Notes under the pieces: model-generated | Database searches by the model: none | The model's input: the letters and a program-made list of their open reading frames with translations, nothing else | Told to the model about the DNA's origin: nothing | Shown: positions 1-7,360 of the stretch, piece after piece | Layout of the letters: every line of letters begins with the position of its first letter | How positions within the stretch are numbered: the first letter of the stretch is position 1 | Translations under genes and position numbers: made by a program | From: Adlercreutzia mucosicola DSM 19490 | GTDB taxonomy: Bacteria > Actinomycetota > Coriobacteriia > Coriobacteriales > Eggerthellaceae | DNA length: 64,000 nucleotides | Assembly: GCF_000422625.1 (NCBI RefSeq) | Contig: NZ_AUGK01000004.1 | Location: 1 to 64,000, forward strand | Direction: 5' to 3'

Positions 1-465
1 CCAGCTCGAAGGCATTGGAGGGCGCCTGGGCGAGAGGCGCCGCCGCGCCGGGCGCAGGGGCGGGCGTCAGGGGGAGGTCCGCCGCCAGGACGGCTCGGGC
101 CACGGGATCGGGCGCGCCGGCGGGAGAGCCGGCCGGGGCGGCGTTGGGGCCCGGCCGGGAGACCGTCCCTGCGGGATCGGCCGTGGGATTGGCTTGGGGG
201 TCGGAGCCGATTGCGGAACCGGAATCGGTAGCGCCGTCGGGGGCGCTGGGAGATTGAGAGGGGGGAGAGGCGGCCGGATCGCCCTCGGCCGGGGTGGTCT
301 CGCCGGGGTCGATAGCGTCGGCTACCGGCTCAGAAAACTCGATGGGGGGGGGGTCTCTGTGATTTGGGCCTCCGGGGTGGCGAAGGCCGCCGCGGGAGCC
401 ATCCCGCAGGCGAGCGCGGCCGCCAGGCCGAGGCGCAGAAGCGACCCCTGTCGCCTCTCTCTCAT
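1..465 (-). CDS. Secreted Ala/Pro-rich protein, out of frame at a poly-C tract; 3' end beyond the window
   Basis: The start at 465 follows a good ribosome binding site (AGAAGGAG). The first ~27 residues are a typical Sec signal peptide (MRERRQGS, a hydrophobic core, then cleavage near AFA-TPEA). Ten residues later the gene runs into ten consecutive C (344-353 on the plus strand). As sequenced, the frame after the tract ends at a stop near 322. With 11 or 8 C the frame stays open to the window edge and encodes a long Ala/Pro/Ser/Asp-rich segment with no recognisable domain. This is the pattern expected of a phase-variable surface protein in its OFF state. A homopolymer sequencing error would look the same. 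The composition resembles the N-terminal half of the sortase-fold protein at 3297-4184, so the missing C-terminus could be similar; that is inference. Confidence 0.6.
344..353. repeat. Poly-G/C homopolymer of 10 bases inside a coding start region
   Basis: Ten G on the plus strand read as ten C in the minus-strand secreted-protein gene. The tract sits just after the signal peptide, where slippage would switch the mature protein on or off. Confidence 0.85.
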
Positions 466-642
466 GGTGGTTCTCCTTCTCTCGAGCGCCTTTCCGGCGC
501 GAAAACAGCCCGAATATACTCCTAACGTCTCTCTCGCGCAAGACGCAACGGGATTGGCGGCCTTGTTTCGGATCGAGGGAGGCTCCCCGCTGGGTGATAC
601 GTGATAACGAATTTCGAAAAACGAGCGCCTGCGGCCATTACC

Positions 643-668
643 GCGGGCGGCCTGAAGGCCGCCCCTAC
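643..668 (-). repeat. REP-like palindrome, copy 1 (inverted)
   Basis: Palindrome of the form GTAGGGGCGGCC-TTCA-GGCCGCC when read on the minus strand. The same layout (GTAGGGG, a GC-rich stem, a short TTNA loop) recurs at 718, 19533 and 28047. Confidence 0.7.
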
Positions 669-717
669 GGGCGGGCTGCAAGCGGTGGCCGGCTGGTGGG
701 TCTGCCGGAGATGTTCC

Positions 718-743
718 GTAGGGGAGGGCTTCAGCCCTCCCGC
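718..743 (+). repeat. REP-like palindrome, copy 2
   Basis: GTAGGGG followed by an AGGGC/GCCCT stem around a TTCA loop and a terminal CCGC. Same family as 643-668 but in the opposite orientation, so the two form a head-to-head pair. Confidence 0.7.
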
Positions 744-782
744 AACTAGCATCGTGCCCCTACGGGTGCCGTAAGCGGGGGT

Positions 783-1178
783 TCAGATCATGTCGGCGAG
801 GGTCTTGCTTTCCAGGTAGGTGTTCACGGCGTTTTGGAGGCCGCCCCACACAAGCCGGCTCGGGCAGGCGTCGGCGCGCTCGCAGGCGAGTAGGTCGCTG
901 GTGCAGGTCATCAGGTCGAGGCCGTCTTCCGAGGCGGCGATGACATCGGCCAGGGTGATCTGCGCGGGCGGTCGCGACAGCTGGTAGCCGCCCTGGTAGC
1001 CGCGGGTGACGGTGAGCAGGCCGGCCGCGGCCAAGGGCGCCACCACCTGTTCCAGATACTTCTTGGAAAGCCCCTGGCGCTCGGCCACATCCTTCAGCGG
1101 CGTGCAGCCCTCTTCGTAGCGCGAGGCCAGATCGAGCATGGCGCGCATGCCGTAGCGAGTTTTCGTTGATATCTTCAC
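783..1178 (-). CDS. iscR: Rrf2-family transcriptional regulator, IscR-like
   Basis: A 131-residue Rrf2-family winged-helix regulator. The N-terminal helix-turn-helix covers roughly residues 1-65 (KISTKTRYGMRAMLDLA, then LKDVAERQGLSKKYLEQV). Cys92, Cys99 and Cys105 are spaced as the [2Fe-2S] ligands of IscR/NsrR-type proteins. It starts at a GTG and is divergent from the cysteine desulfurase and IscU genes. The simplest reading is a cluster-sensing repressor of Fe-S biogenesis. A candidate operator lies in the divergent promoter (1230-1244). NsrR-like nitric oxide sensing is the main alternative, but the neighbours favour IscR. Confidence 0.85.
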   Translation of the reverse strand: MKISTKTRYGMRAMLDLASRYEEGCTPLKDVAERQGLSKKYLEQVVAPLAAAGLLTVTRGYQGGYQLSRPPAQITLADVIAASEDGLDLMTCTSDLLACERADACPSRLVWGGLQNAVNTYLESKTLADMI

Positions 1179-1196
1179 AGGGCCACCATTCTCTCC

Positions 1197-1224
1197 TTGA
1201 CATTCTCATTTTCCAGTTTATATT
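1197..1224 (+). promoter_or_regulatory. Predicted sigma70-type promoter for the Fe-S assembly genes
   Basis: TTGACA at 1197-1202 and TATATT at 1219-1224, separated by 16 bases, point toward the desulfurase gene. The segment is AT-rich compared with its surroundings. Confidence 0.55.
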
Positions 1225-1229
1225 AAAAC

Positions 1230-1244
1230 CTAGCAAACTACTAG
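1230..1244. promoter_or_regulatory. Candidate Rrf2/IscR operator
   Basis: CTAG-N7-CTAG (CTAGCAAACTACTAG) lies a few bases downstream of the predicted -10 of the nifS-like gene and upstream of the regulator gene. Its place in the divergent promoter suggests autoregulation plus control of nifS-iscU. The assignment is inferred from position and symmetry. Confidence 0.4.
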
Positions 1245-1330
1245 ACTTAGATGGGACGGCTGCGGGGCCCTCGGAGGAGCGAGCGGCACCGAGGGCCCCA
1301 TCGCAAAGAAAACGAGGAACCGTGAGCCCC

Positions 1331-2557
1331 ATGAAGCAGATCTACCTTGACCACGCCTCAACCACGCCGGTGCGCCCCGAGGTGGTGGAGGCCATGCTGC
1401 CGTACTTCACCGAGCAGTTCGGCAACCCCTCTTCCATCTACCCGCTCGGCCAGGAGGCCGCCGACGCCGTGGCCGCCGCTCGCGAGACCTTGGCCGCCCT
1501 CATCGGCGCCGCGCCTCGCGAGGTGTACTTCACGAGCGGCGGCACCGAGGCCGACAACTGGGCCATCAAAGGCTTCGCCCGCGCGAACGCCGGCAAGGGC
1601 AAGCATCTCATCACGAGTGCCATCGAGCACCACGCGGTGCTGCACACCTGCGAGGCCCTGGAAAAGGAGGGCTTCGAGGTGACCTATCTGCCCGTGGACG
1701 AGCACGGCCTCGTGCGCCCCGAGGACTTCGCCGCGGCCATCCGCCCCGACACCATTTTGGCCTCCATCATGTTCGCCAACAACGAGATCGGCACCATCGA
1801 GCCCATTGCCGCGTTGGCCGCCATCGCCCACGAGCACGGCGTGGTCTTCCACACCGATGCGGTGCAGGCCTTCGGCCACGAGCCCATCGACGTGAAGGAG
1901 ATGGGCATCGATATGCTGTCCGCCTCGTCTCACAAGATCTACGGGCCCAAGGGCGTAGGCCTGCTCTACATCCGCAAGGGCGTAAAGGTGGAAAACTTCA
2001 TCGACGGCGGCCAGCAGGAGCGCGGGCGGCGCGGAAGCACCGAGAACGTGCCCGGCATCGTGGGCTTCGCGAGGGCGGCCGAGCTGGCTGCGGCTGACAT
2101 GACGGCCGAGCACGACCGGCTGCTGGCCCTGCGCGATCACGCCATCCGCCGCATTCTGGACGAGATTCCCTCGGCGAAGTTGAACGGCAGTTGGGAGAGC
2201 CGCCTGGCCAACAACGTGAACTTCTCCTTCGAGTTCATCGAGGGCGAGGGCATGCTGTTGCAGCTGGCGGCCCGCGGCATCTGCGTGTCGTCGGGGAGCG
2301 CCTGCACCTCCGGCTCGCTGGATCCGAGCCACGTGCTTCTGGCCATCGGCCTGCCCCACGAGATCGCCCACGGCAGCCTGCGCATGACCATCGGCCGCGA
2401 CACCACGCGGGAGGATGTGGATTTCGCCATCGATTCCCTGAAGACCACCCTGGCGAACCTGCGCATGATGAGCCCCCTGTACGAGGACTTCCAGCACGGC
2501 AAGGTGGCCTCGGTCATCGAGCGCCTCAAGGCCGACGGCTTCCCCTACGCGAACTAG
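1331..2557 (+). CDS. nifS: Cysteine desulfurase (NifS/IscS type)
   Basis: A 408-residue PLP enzyme that takes sulfur from cysteine for Fe-S cluster assembly. The PLP lysine is about Lys202 (SSHKIYGPKGVG) and the persulfide cysteine about Cys325 (SSGSACTSGS), as in group I desulfurases. The N-terminus MKQIYLDHASTTPVRP is typical. ATG 1331 was chosen. An in-frame GTG at 1322 lies closer to the GAGGA motif and would add three residues. The iscU gene follows 64 bases downstream and the IscR-like gene is divergent, so this is a minimal Fe-S assembly locus. Confidence 0.95.
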   Translation: MKQIYLDHASTTPVRPEVVEAMLPYFTEQFGNPSSIYPLGQEAADAVAAARETLAALIGAAPREVYFTSGGTEADNWAIKGFARANAGKGKHLITSAIEHHAVLHTCEALEKEGFEVTYLPVDEHGLVRPEDFAAAIRPDTILASIMFANNEIGTIEPIAALAAIAHEHGVVFHTDAVQAFGHEPIDVKEMGIDMLSASSHKIYGPKGVGLLYIRKGVKVENFIDGGQQERGRRGSTENVPGIVGFARAAELAAADMTAEHDRLLALRDHAIRRILDEIPSAKLNGSWESRLANNVNFSFEFIEGEGMLLQLAARGICVSSGSACTSGSLDPSHVLLAIGLPHEIAHGSLRMTIGRDTTREDVDFAIDSLKTTLANLRMMSPLYEDFQHGKVASVIERLKADGFPYAN

Positions 2558-2621
2558 CCCGGACGGCGCGAACCCCCCCTTTTTTTCAACGACGACCCTT
2601 TGAACGAAATGAGGAACAACC

Positions 2622-3083
2622 ATGGCAATGAACTACTCCGATAAGGTGATGGAGCACTTCACCAACCCCCAGAACGTGGGCGAGATCGAGAACGCGAGCG
2701 GCTGCGGCACCGTGGGCAACGCCGTGTGCGGCGACATCATGCGCGTGTACCTGGACATCGACGAGAACAACGTCATCCAGGACGCGAAGTTCAAGACCTT
2801 CGGCTGCGGGGCCGCCATCGCCACCAGCTCCATGGCCACGGTGCTCGTGAAGGGCAAGACCGTGCAAGAGGCTCTGGAGGTGACCAACAAGGCCGTGATG
2901 GATGCCTTGGACGGCCTGCCGCCGGTGAAGGTGCACTGCTCGCTTCTGGCCGAGGAGGCCATCCACGCGGCGCTGTGGGACTACGCCGAGAAGAACAACC
3001 TCGTCATCGAGGGCCTGGAGAAGCCGGTGACCGATATCGGCGAGCACGACCACCATCACGACCTGGTAGAAGACGAGGACTAG
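2622..3083 (+). CDS. iscU: Fe-S cluster assembly scaffold IscU/NifU N-terminal type
   Basis: A 153-residue scaffold that receives sulfur from the upstream desulfurase and builds [2Fe-2S]/[4Fe-4S] clusters. The cluster-binding cysteines are visible at 28, 36 (GNAVCGD, with the conserved Asp), 62 (TFGCGAAIA) and 106 (VHCSLLAEEAI). The C-terminus carries a short His/Asp/Glu-rich tail (EHDHHHD) not usual for IscU, which could bind metal. The ribosome binding site GAGGA lies about ten bases before the ATG. There is no NifU C-terminal domain. Confidence 0.95.
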   Translation: MAMNYSDKVMEHFTNPQNVGEIENASGCGTVGNAVCGDIMRVYLDIDENNVIQDAKFKTFGCGAAIATSSMATVLVKGKTVQEALEVTNKAVMDALDGLPPVKVHCSLLAEEAIHAALWDYAEKNNLVIEGLEKPVTDIGEHDHHHDLVEDED

Positions 3084-3296
3084 CATCGACGATGGCGCCG
3101 AAGCCTGACGCCGCGGGCCTTGGGGGCCTGGTGGCGCGAACGGCAAGGCAGACGCCGAGCTCGCGGAAGACGCCGCAGCGAAGGTGTCCGTTGGTGCCGG
3201 GGTGGCGTGCCCTCCCCCTTGCGGCCCTCGGGCCGATGCTCGCCACCCCTGTGGCTCTTCCAAGCGGCCGTCCCCTCGGGGGCGGTCGCTGTGTTC

Positions 3297-4184
3297 TCAG
3301 GCGGCCACGACGATGGTGTTGGTGGCGCCGTCGCCGGTGCAGGTTTGCAGAACGAGGGATTCCCCATAGCCGGTCACGCGCCCGGCGATGGTTTTCCAGG
3401 TGGCCGTGGTCTCGATGGTGAATACGTCGCGCACGATGTAGGTGCGCGTCGCGCCCGCTGCGTCGCACAATGTGATGGTGCTGCCGCAGCCGAGGGTTTT
3501 CACGGGGGCGAAGGGTCCGGGGTTGTGGCCGACGAAGTAGCCCCAGCTGCCGTCGGCGGTGTCGTCGGAGCCGAGCCAGAGCCCGGCGCCCGCATCGGGA
3601 GTGGTGCCCCCGCGCACGTCGCGGTAGGGAATGGCGGCCCCGCCGATGTACAGCGTGCGCGGGCTGGATGCAGGCGGCGCGGGGTCGGGCGCCGGCGCCG
3701 GTGCAGGGTCGGGCGCTGGCGCTGGCGTGCCTTCGGCGGCCGCCTCCGGCGCGCTGTCGACCGGCTGCTCCTGCTCTGTCACGGTCTCGCAAGGCGCGGT
3801 GGGGCCGTGGTCAGCAGCGGCATCGGCGGGGGAGGGCTTGCCGCCTGAGGTGTCGCTGGCAGCCCGGTGCGCGGCTTCTGCGGCTGGTAGCGCGGGTTCT
3901 GGGGCCTGGTGGGTATCGGGGGCATCGGGGGCGGTGGCCCGCTTAGCGTTGCGGATTGGCGGGTGGCCGCCCGCATCCTGATGCGAGAGCGCGGGACCGA
4001 GAGCCGGAGGCGCGATGAGACCGGCGCCTCGCCCGGCCTCTTCTCGATCGTCGGAAGGGGAGGCGGCTGCGGCTGGGGCGCATGGTTCTCCAGGGGATTG
4101 GTGGCTGGCCTCGGCGGCGGTGGCGCCGAGGGCGAGGGCGCTGCCCAGAACGACGGCGAGGATGACAATGCGGGGTGCTCTCAT
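3297..4184 (-). CDS. Secreted sortase-fold protein lacking the catalytic arginine
   Basis: A 295-residue protein starting at ATG 4184 behind GAGAGGAGA. It has a signal peptide (residues ~1-26), a disordered Ala/Pro/Glu linker ending in PAPDPAP repeats (~27-175), and a C-terminal sortase-like barrel. Candidate catalytic residues are His220 (VGHNPGPF) and Cys282 (LVLQTC). In true sortases an Arg follows the Cys on the next strand. Here the segment reads TGDGATNTIVVAA and then stops, so Asn or Thr occupies that place. It may be an inactive sortase-fold binding protein or use another residue. The long N-terminal linker is unusual for a housekeeping sortase. No LPXTG substrate gene is nearby. Confidence 0.65.
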   Translation of the reverse strand: MRAPRIVILAVVLGSALALGATAAEASHQSPGEPCAPAAAASPSDDREEAGRGAGLIAPPALGPALSHQDAGGHPPIRNAKRATAPDAPDTHQAPEPALPAAEAAHRAASDTSGGKPSPADAAADHGPTAPCETVTEQEQPVDSAPEAAAEGTPAPAPDPAPAPAPDPAPPASSPRTLYIGGAAIPYRDVRGGTTPDAGAGLWLGSDDTADGSWGYFVGHNPGPFAPVKTLGCGSTITLCDAAGATRTYIVRDVFTIETTATWKTIAGRVTGYGESLVLQTCTGDGATNTIVVAA

Positions 4185-4526
4185 GACTTCTCCTCTCAGC
4201 AGTGCGGGCGAAGAGCGCACAAAGGAAAGGGTCGTGTGACCTTCGCTTTTGCACTATATCGAATATTTGTTCGCATCATACTGCCCCGTCGTGAAAAAGT
4301 AAACAATGATTCGCACATAATTCGTATTTATTTCTCTGCAAACTCGTGGTATAACCGTTCAATATTCGCATGAGATTCGTATAAATTTCCTAAATTGAGA
4401 GCCCGGCGCTTCAAAATTTCCCTTGGAGCCTGCGCAAAGTCAGTGTGGTTTCAACTTGTAACCGCGACGGGGACCTTCATCCCGTATCATGGAAGCGATG
4501 GAGACGAGCGGCCCGAGGGGGTGCGT
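4185..4526. promoter_or_regulatory. AT-rich divergent regulatory region upstream of the hybrid kinase
   Basis: This region separates the divergent sortase-like and sensor-kinase genes and is far more AT-rich than its surroundings. It contains a pair of long direct repeats (4309-4334 and 4364-4389) and a further TTCGCAT half-site near 4270. I see no gene in it. Confidence 0.6.
4309..4389 (+). repeat. Two ~26-bp direct repeats, probable operator pair
   Basis: Each unit reads ATTCGCA-N4-ATTCGT followed by ATTTATTTC or ATAAATTTC. The units start 55 bases apart (4309 and 4364), close to five helical turns. Within each unit the ATTCG(C/T)A half-site occurs twice, 11 bases apart. This is the geometry of tandem response-regulator binding sites. 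Confidence 0.55.
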
Positions 4527-7262
4527 ATGGAGGACGAAGGCAGGAAGTACTGGCTGTCGGTGGCGGCCTTCGTCGTCGTGTTCGTGGCCGTGATCATTAC
4601 GTTCTCCATGTTCATGCAGCAAACTTCCAACCGCATCGTGTCCCAGTCGAGCCAGTACGTGTCCGATGCCACCGACCAAACGGCTAAGCTGGTGTCCACC
4701 TTCATGGGCAATACCCAGCGCGACATCGAGACCATCGCCGCTTTGGCATCTTCCTCGTCGGATGCGGCTGCGGCGGCTACGAGCGAGGAATGGCTGCTCA
4801 GCGTGAGCGAGATCGCCCCCTTCGACACCATCGACTTCGTCGACGCCGACGGTATGCAGCATTCTCCCGGCCGTGACCCGGTGGATGTGAGCGATCGCGC
4901 CTATTACCAGAATGCCATGGCCGGCCAGTCGGGCATCGAGTGCGTGCTCAACACCCGGCTCACCCACGAGAATCTCGTGTACTTCTACGCGCCGGTGCGC
5001 GATGGCGCCGACGGGCCCATTACCGGTCTGCTGCTGGCCCACTACAACGAGGAGCGCCTCACGGAGCTTCTGCAGAACAGCTTCTTCGGCTATGAATCCC
5101 ATGTGCTGCTCTGTCTGTACGACGGCGAGGTGATCGCCGCTTCCGACGGTCGGTTCACGGGCAAGAATCTGCTCGAGGAGGCCGCCCTTCAGGGCGGAGG
5201 CTCCGGTGGCCGCCAGCTGGAGCGGGCCTTCGAAACTCGCGAGGGCCTCACCTTCACCTACGACACCGCCGCCGGCGTGGGCTCGGCCTGTCTGAAGAGC
5301 GTGCCTGGCCTGGACTGGATGGTGCTGGAGACCTTCCCCGCGCCGGCCACCGAGCAGATGATCAACGCCGCCAACGAGGGTGGTTGGAGCGCGCTGTTCA
5401 TTATCGTGCTCGTCTTCATGGTGGTCATTGTGGGCATCATCGTCTTCAACAACCGCCGCCACCGCCGCCTGGCGCTGTCCATGAAGGACCGCATCGACGT
5501 GCAGACCGGTGTGGGCAAGCTGACCGAGCGGCTCGTGCTCATCGACTTCAATCAGGACCGCTTCCGCTACATGAGCGGCCCGGTGACGCCGGGCGACCCC
5601 TACAACCTGGAGGGCAGCTACGACGAGATGGTGACGCGCCTGACGCGGCTCGTGGTGGGCGAGGACGCCAAGCGCGAGGTGGCCGAGCAGTTCAGCCGCG
5701 AAGCCGTTGCCGCGGCCATGGTCCCCGGCGTGGACAACCTCGGCTTCGAGTACCGCCTCAACCGCTGCGGCGAGCTGAAATGGGAGGACATCAACCTCAT
5801 CTGCGTGGAGCGCAACGATGACGGCACGCCGGCGCGCGTGGTGTATACCACCCAAGACGTCACGGTGATGAAGACCCGCGAGAAGCAGTTGCAGCAGGCT
5901 ATGGAGGACTCCTATCGCGCCGCCATCGCCGCCAACAACGCCAAGAGCGACTTCCTCTCGCGCATGAGCCACGATATCCGCACCCCCATGAACGCCATCA
6001 TCGGTATGACCGAGCTGGCGCGCATGAGCGGGCGCGACTGGGAGCGCGTGGACGACTGCCTGGCGAAGATCACCTTGTCGAGCAACCATCTGCTGGGGCT
6101 GATCAACGAGGTGCTCGATCTGTCCATGATCGAGAACGGCCGTTTGGTGCTGAACATGGGCATGGTGGATCTGCGCGCGCTGGTGGACGAGATGGAGACT
6201 ATGTTCGCCCAGTGCTGTGAGGAGTCCGGCCTCCGCTTCGCGGTGGACGTGCGGCACCTGATCCATCCCATCGTGCAGTCCGATGCCCTGCGCCTTCAGC
6301 AGATTTTCACGAACATGCTGGGCAACGCCGTGAAGTTCACGTCGACCGGTGGCTCCATCACGCTGCGCCTCATCGAGCATCCGGTGCGCATCGAGGGCTG
6401 CAGCGACTACGAGTTCATCTTCTCCGACACCGGCTGCGGTATGGATCCGGCCTTCGTCGAGCACGTCTTCGAGCCATTCACCCGCGAGCACGATTCGCGC
6501 ACCGAGCACGTGGAGGGCACCGGCTTGGGCCTGTCCATCGTGCAGAGCGTCGTATCGCTCATGAGCGGCACTATCGATGTGGAAAGCGAGCCGGGGCGCG
6601 GCACTACCTTCACCGTGCATTTGAATCTGCGCCACGGAACCTCGGCGCGGAAGGGGAACGTGACCCATGTGGAGCGCGCGGATGCGCAGGACGCCGCCAA
6701 GGCGGGCGCGCCGTCGGTGGCGGCGGGGCCCGCAGACGGTGCGGTCGCTGCGGAGGCTTCCGCTGGCGGGGGCGTTTCTGCCGGTGCCCCCGGTGCCCCT
6801 GGCGCCCCCGGTGCCGCCGACGTTGCGGCTGCCGAGGTGCCGGCTTCCGAAGGTGTTCCCGCCCCCGCCGCCGACCCGCTGCCCGGTGCCTGCGCTCTGC
6901 TGGTGGAAGACAACGAGCTGAACAGCGAGATCGCCGCCGCTTTGCTGGAATCCCTCGGCATGACCGTAGAATGCGCCTTCGACGGCCAGGAGGCCCTGGC
7001 TATGTTGGAGGCCGCCGAGCCCGGCCACTTCGCCGTGGTGCTCATGGACATCCAGATGCCGGTGATGAACGGCCTGGAGGCCACGCGCTGCATCCGCGCG
7101 AGCGAGCGCGCCGACCTGCGCGATCTGCCTGTGGTGGTGCTGTCGGCCAACGCCTTTGCCGAGGACGTGCTGGAATCGAAGCGCGCCGGGGCCGACGACC
7201 ACCTTTCCAAGCCCATCAGCATTAAGGATCTGGCCGCCACCCTGCGCGGAATCCTCGGGTAG
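4527..7262 (+). CDS. Hybrid sensor histidine kinase with extracytoplasmic sensor and C-terminal receiver
   Basis: A 911-residue protein starting at ATG 4527 behind GAGGGG. It has TM1 (residues ~8-30), a large extracytoplasmic Cache-like sensor (~31-285), TM2 (~288-308), a PAS-like linker, HisKA with phospho-His ~482 (MSHDIRTPMNAIIGM), and HATPase_c with DTGCGMD ~634 and GTGLGLSIVQ ~664. A Gly/Ala/Pro linker of ~70 residues leads to a receiver domain (ALLVEDNE ~790; phospho-Asp ~841 in VLMDIQM). No output protein is adjacent, so the partner must be elsewhere. The AGAPGAPGAPGA linker is low-complexity and probably length-variable. Confidence 0.9.
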   Translation: MEDEGRKYWLSVAAFVVVFVAVIITFSMFMQQTSNRIVSQSSQYVSDATDQTAKLVSTFMGNTQRDIETIAALASSSSDAAAAATSEEWLLSVSEIAPFDTIDFVDADGMQHSPGRDPVDVSDRAYYQNAMAGQSGIECVLNTRLTHENLVYFYAPVRDGADGPITGLLLAHYNEERLTELLQNSFFGYESHVLLCLYDGEVIAASDGRFTGKNLLEEAALQGGGSGGRQLERAFETREGLTFTYDTAAGVGSACLKSVPGLDWMVLETFPAPATEQMINAANEGGWSALFIIVLVFMVVIVGIIVFNNRRHRRLALSMKDRIDVQTGVGKLTERLVLIDFNQDRFRYMSGPVTPGDPYNLEGSYDEMVTRLTRLVVGEDAKREVAEQFSREAVAAAMVPGVDNLGFEYRLNRCGELKWEDINLICVERNDDGTPARVVYTTQDVTVMKTREKQLQQAMEDSYRAAIAANNAKSDFLSRMSHDIRTPMNAIIGMTELARMSGRDWERVDDCLAKITLSSNHLLGLINEVLDLSMIENGRLVLNMGMVDLRALVDEMETMFAQCCEESGLRFAVDVRHLIHPIVQSDALRLQQIFTNMLGNAVKFTSTGGSITLRLIEHPVRIEGCSDYEFIFSDTGCGMDPAFVEHVFEPFTREHDSRTEHVEGTGLGLSIVQSVVSLMSGTIDVESEPGRGTTFTVHLNLRHGTSARKGNVTHVERADAQDAAKAGAPSVAAGPADGAVAAEASAGGGVSAGAPGAPGAPGAADVAAAEVPASEGVPAPAADPLPGACALLVEDNELNSEIAAALLESLGMTVECAFDGQEALAMLEAAEPGHFAVVLMDIQMPVMNGLEATRCIRASERADLRDLPVVVLSANAFAEDVLESKRAGADDHLSKPISIKDLAATLRGILG

Positions 7263-7360
7263 CGCGCCCCTTCCCAGTGTTAAGATAGCCAGCACGTATA
7301 TTCGAGGGAAGCGGCGGCGTCATTGGCCGCCCGTCTTCCGGATAGGAGCACCGATTCCTC

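Larger units (their letters stand above)
466..782. other. Intergenic region with two REP-like palindromes and no gene
   Basis: This region separates the secreted-protein gene from the IscR-like gene. It contains the palindromes listed at 643-668 and 718-743. On the minus strand a TATATT-like -10 near 525 could serve the secreted-protein gene. I see no coding signal. Confidence 0.6.

Noticed and set aside
2573-2586. C7T7 run after the desulfurase gene as a possible terminator
   Set aside because: No stable stem precedes the T-run and iscU follows closely, so read-through is more likely.
4440-7295. Minus-strand open frame of about 950 codons
   Set aside because: Antisense shadow of the hybrid kinase caused by high GC content.
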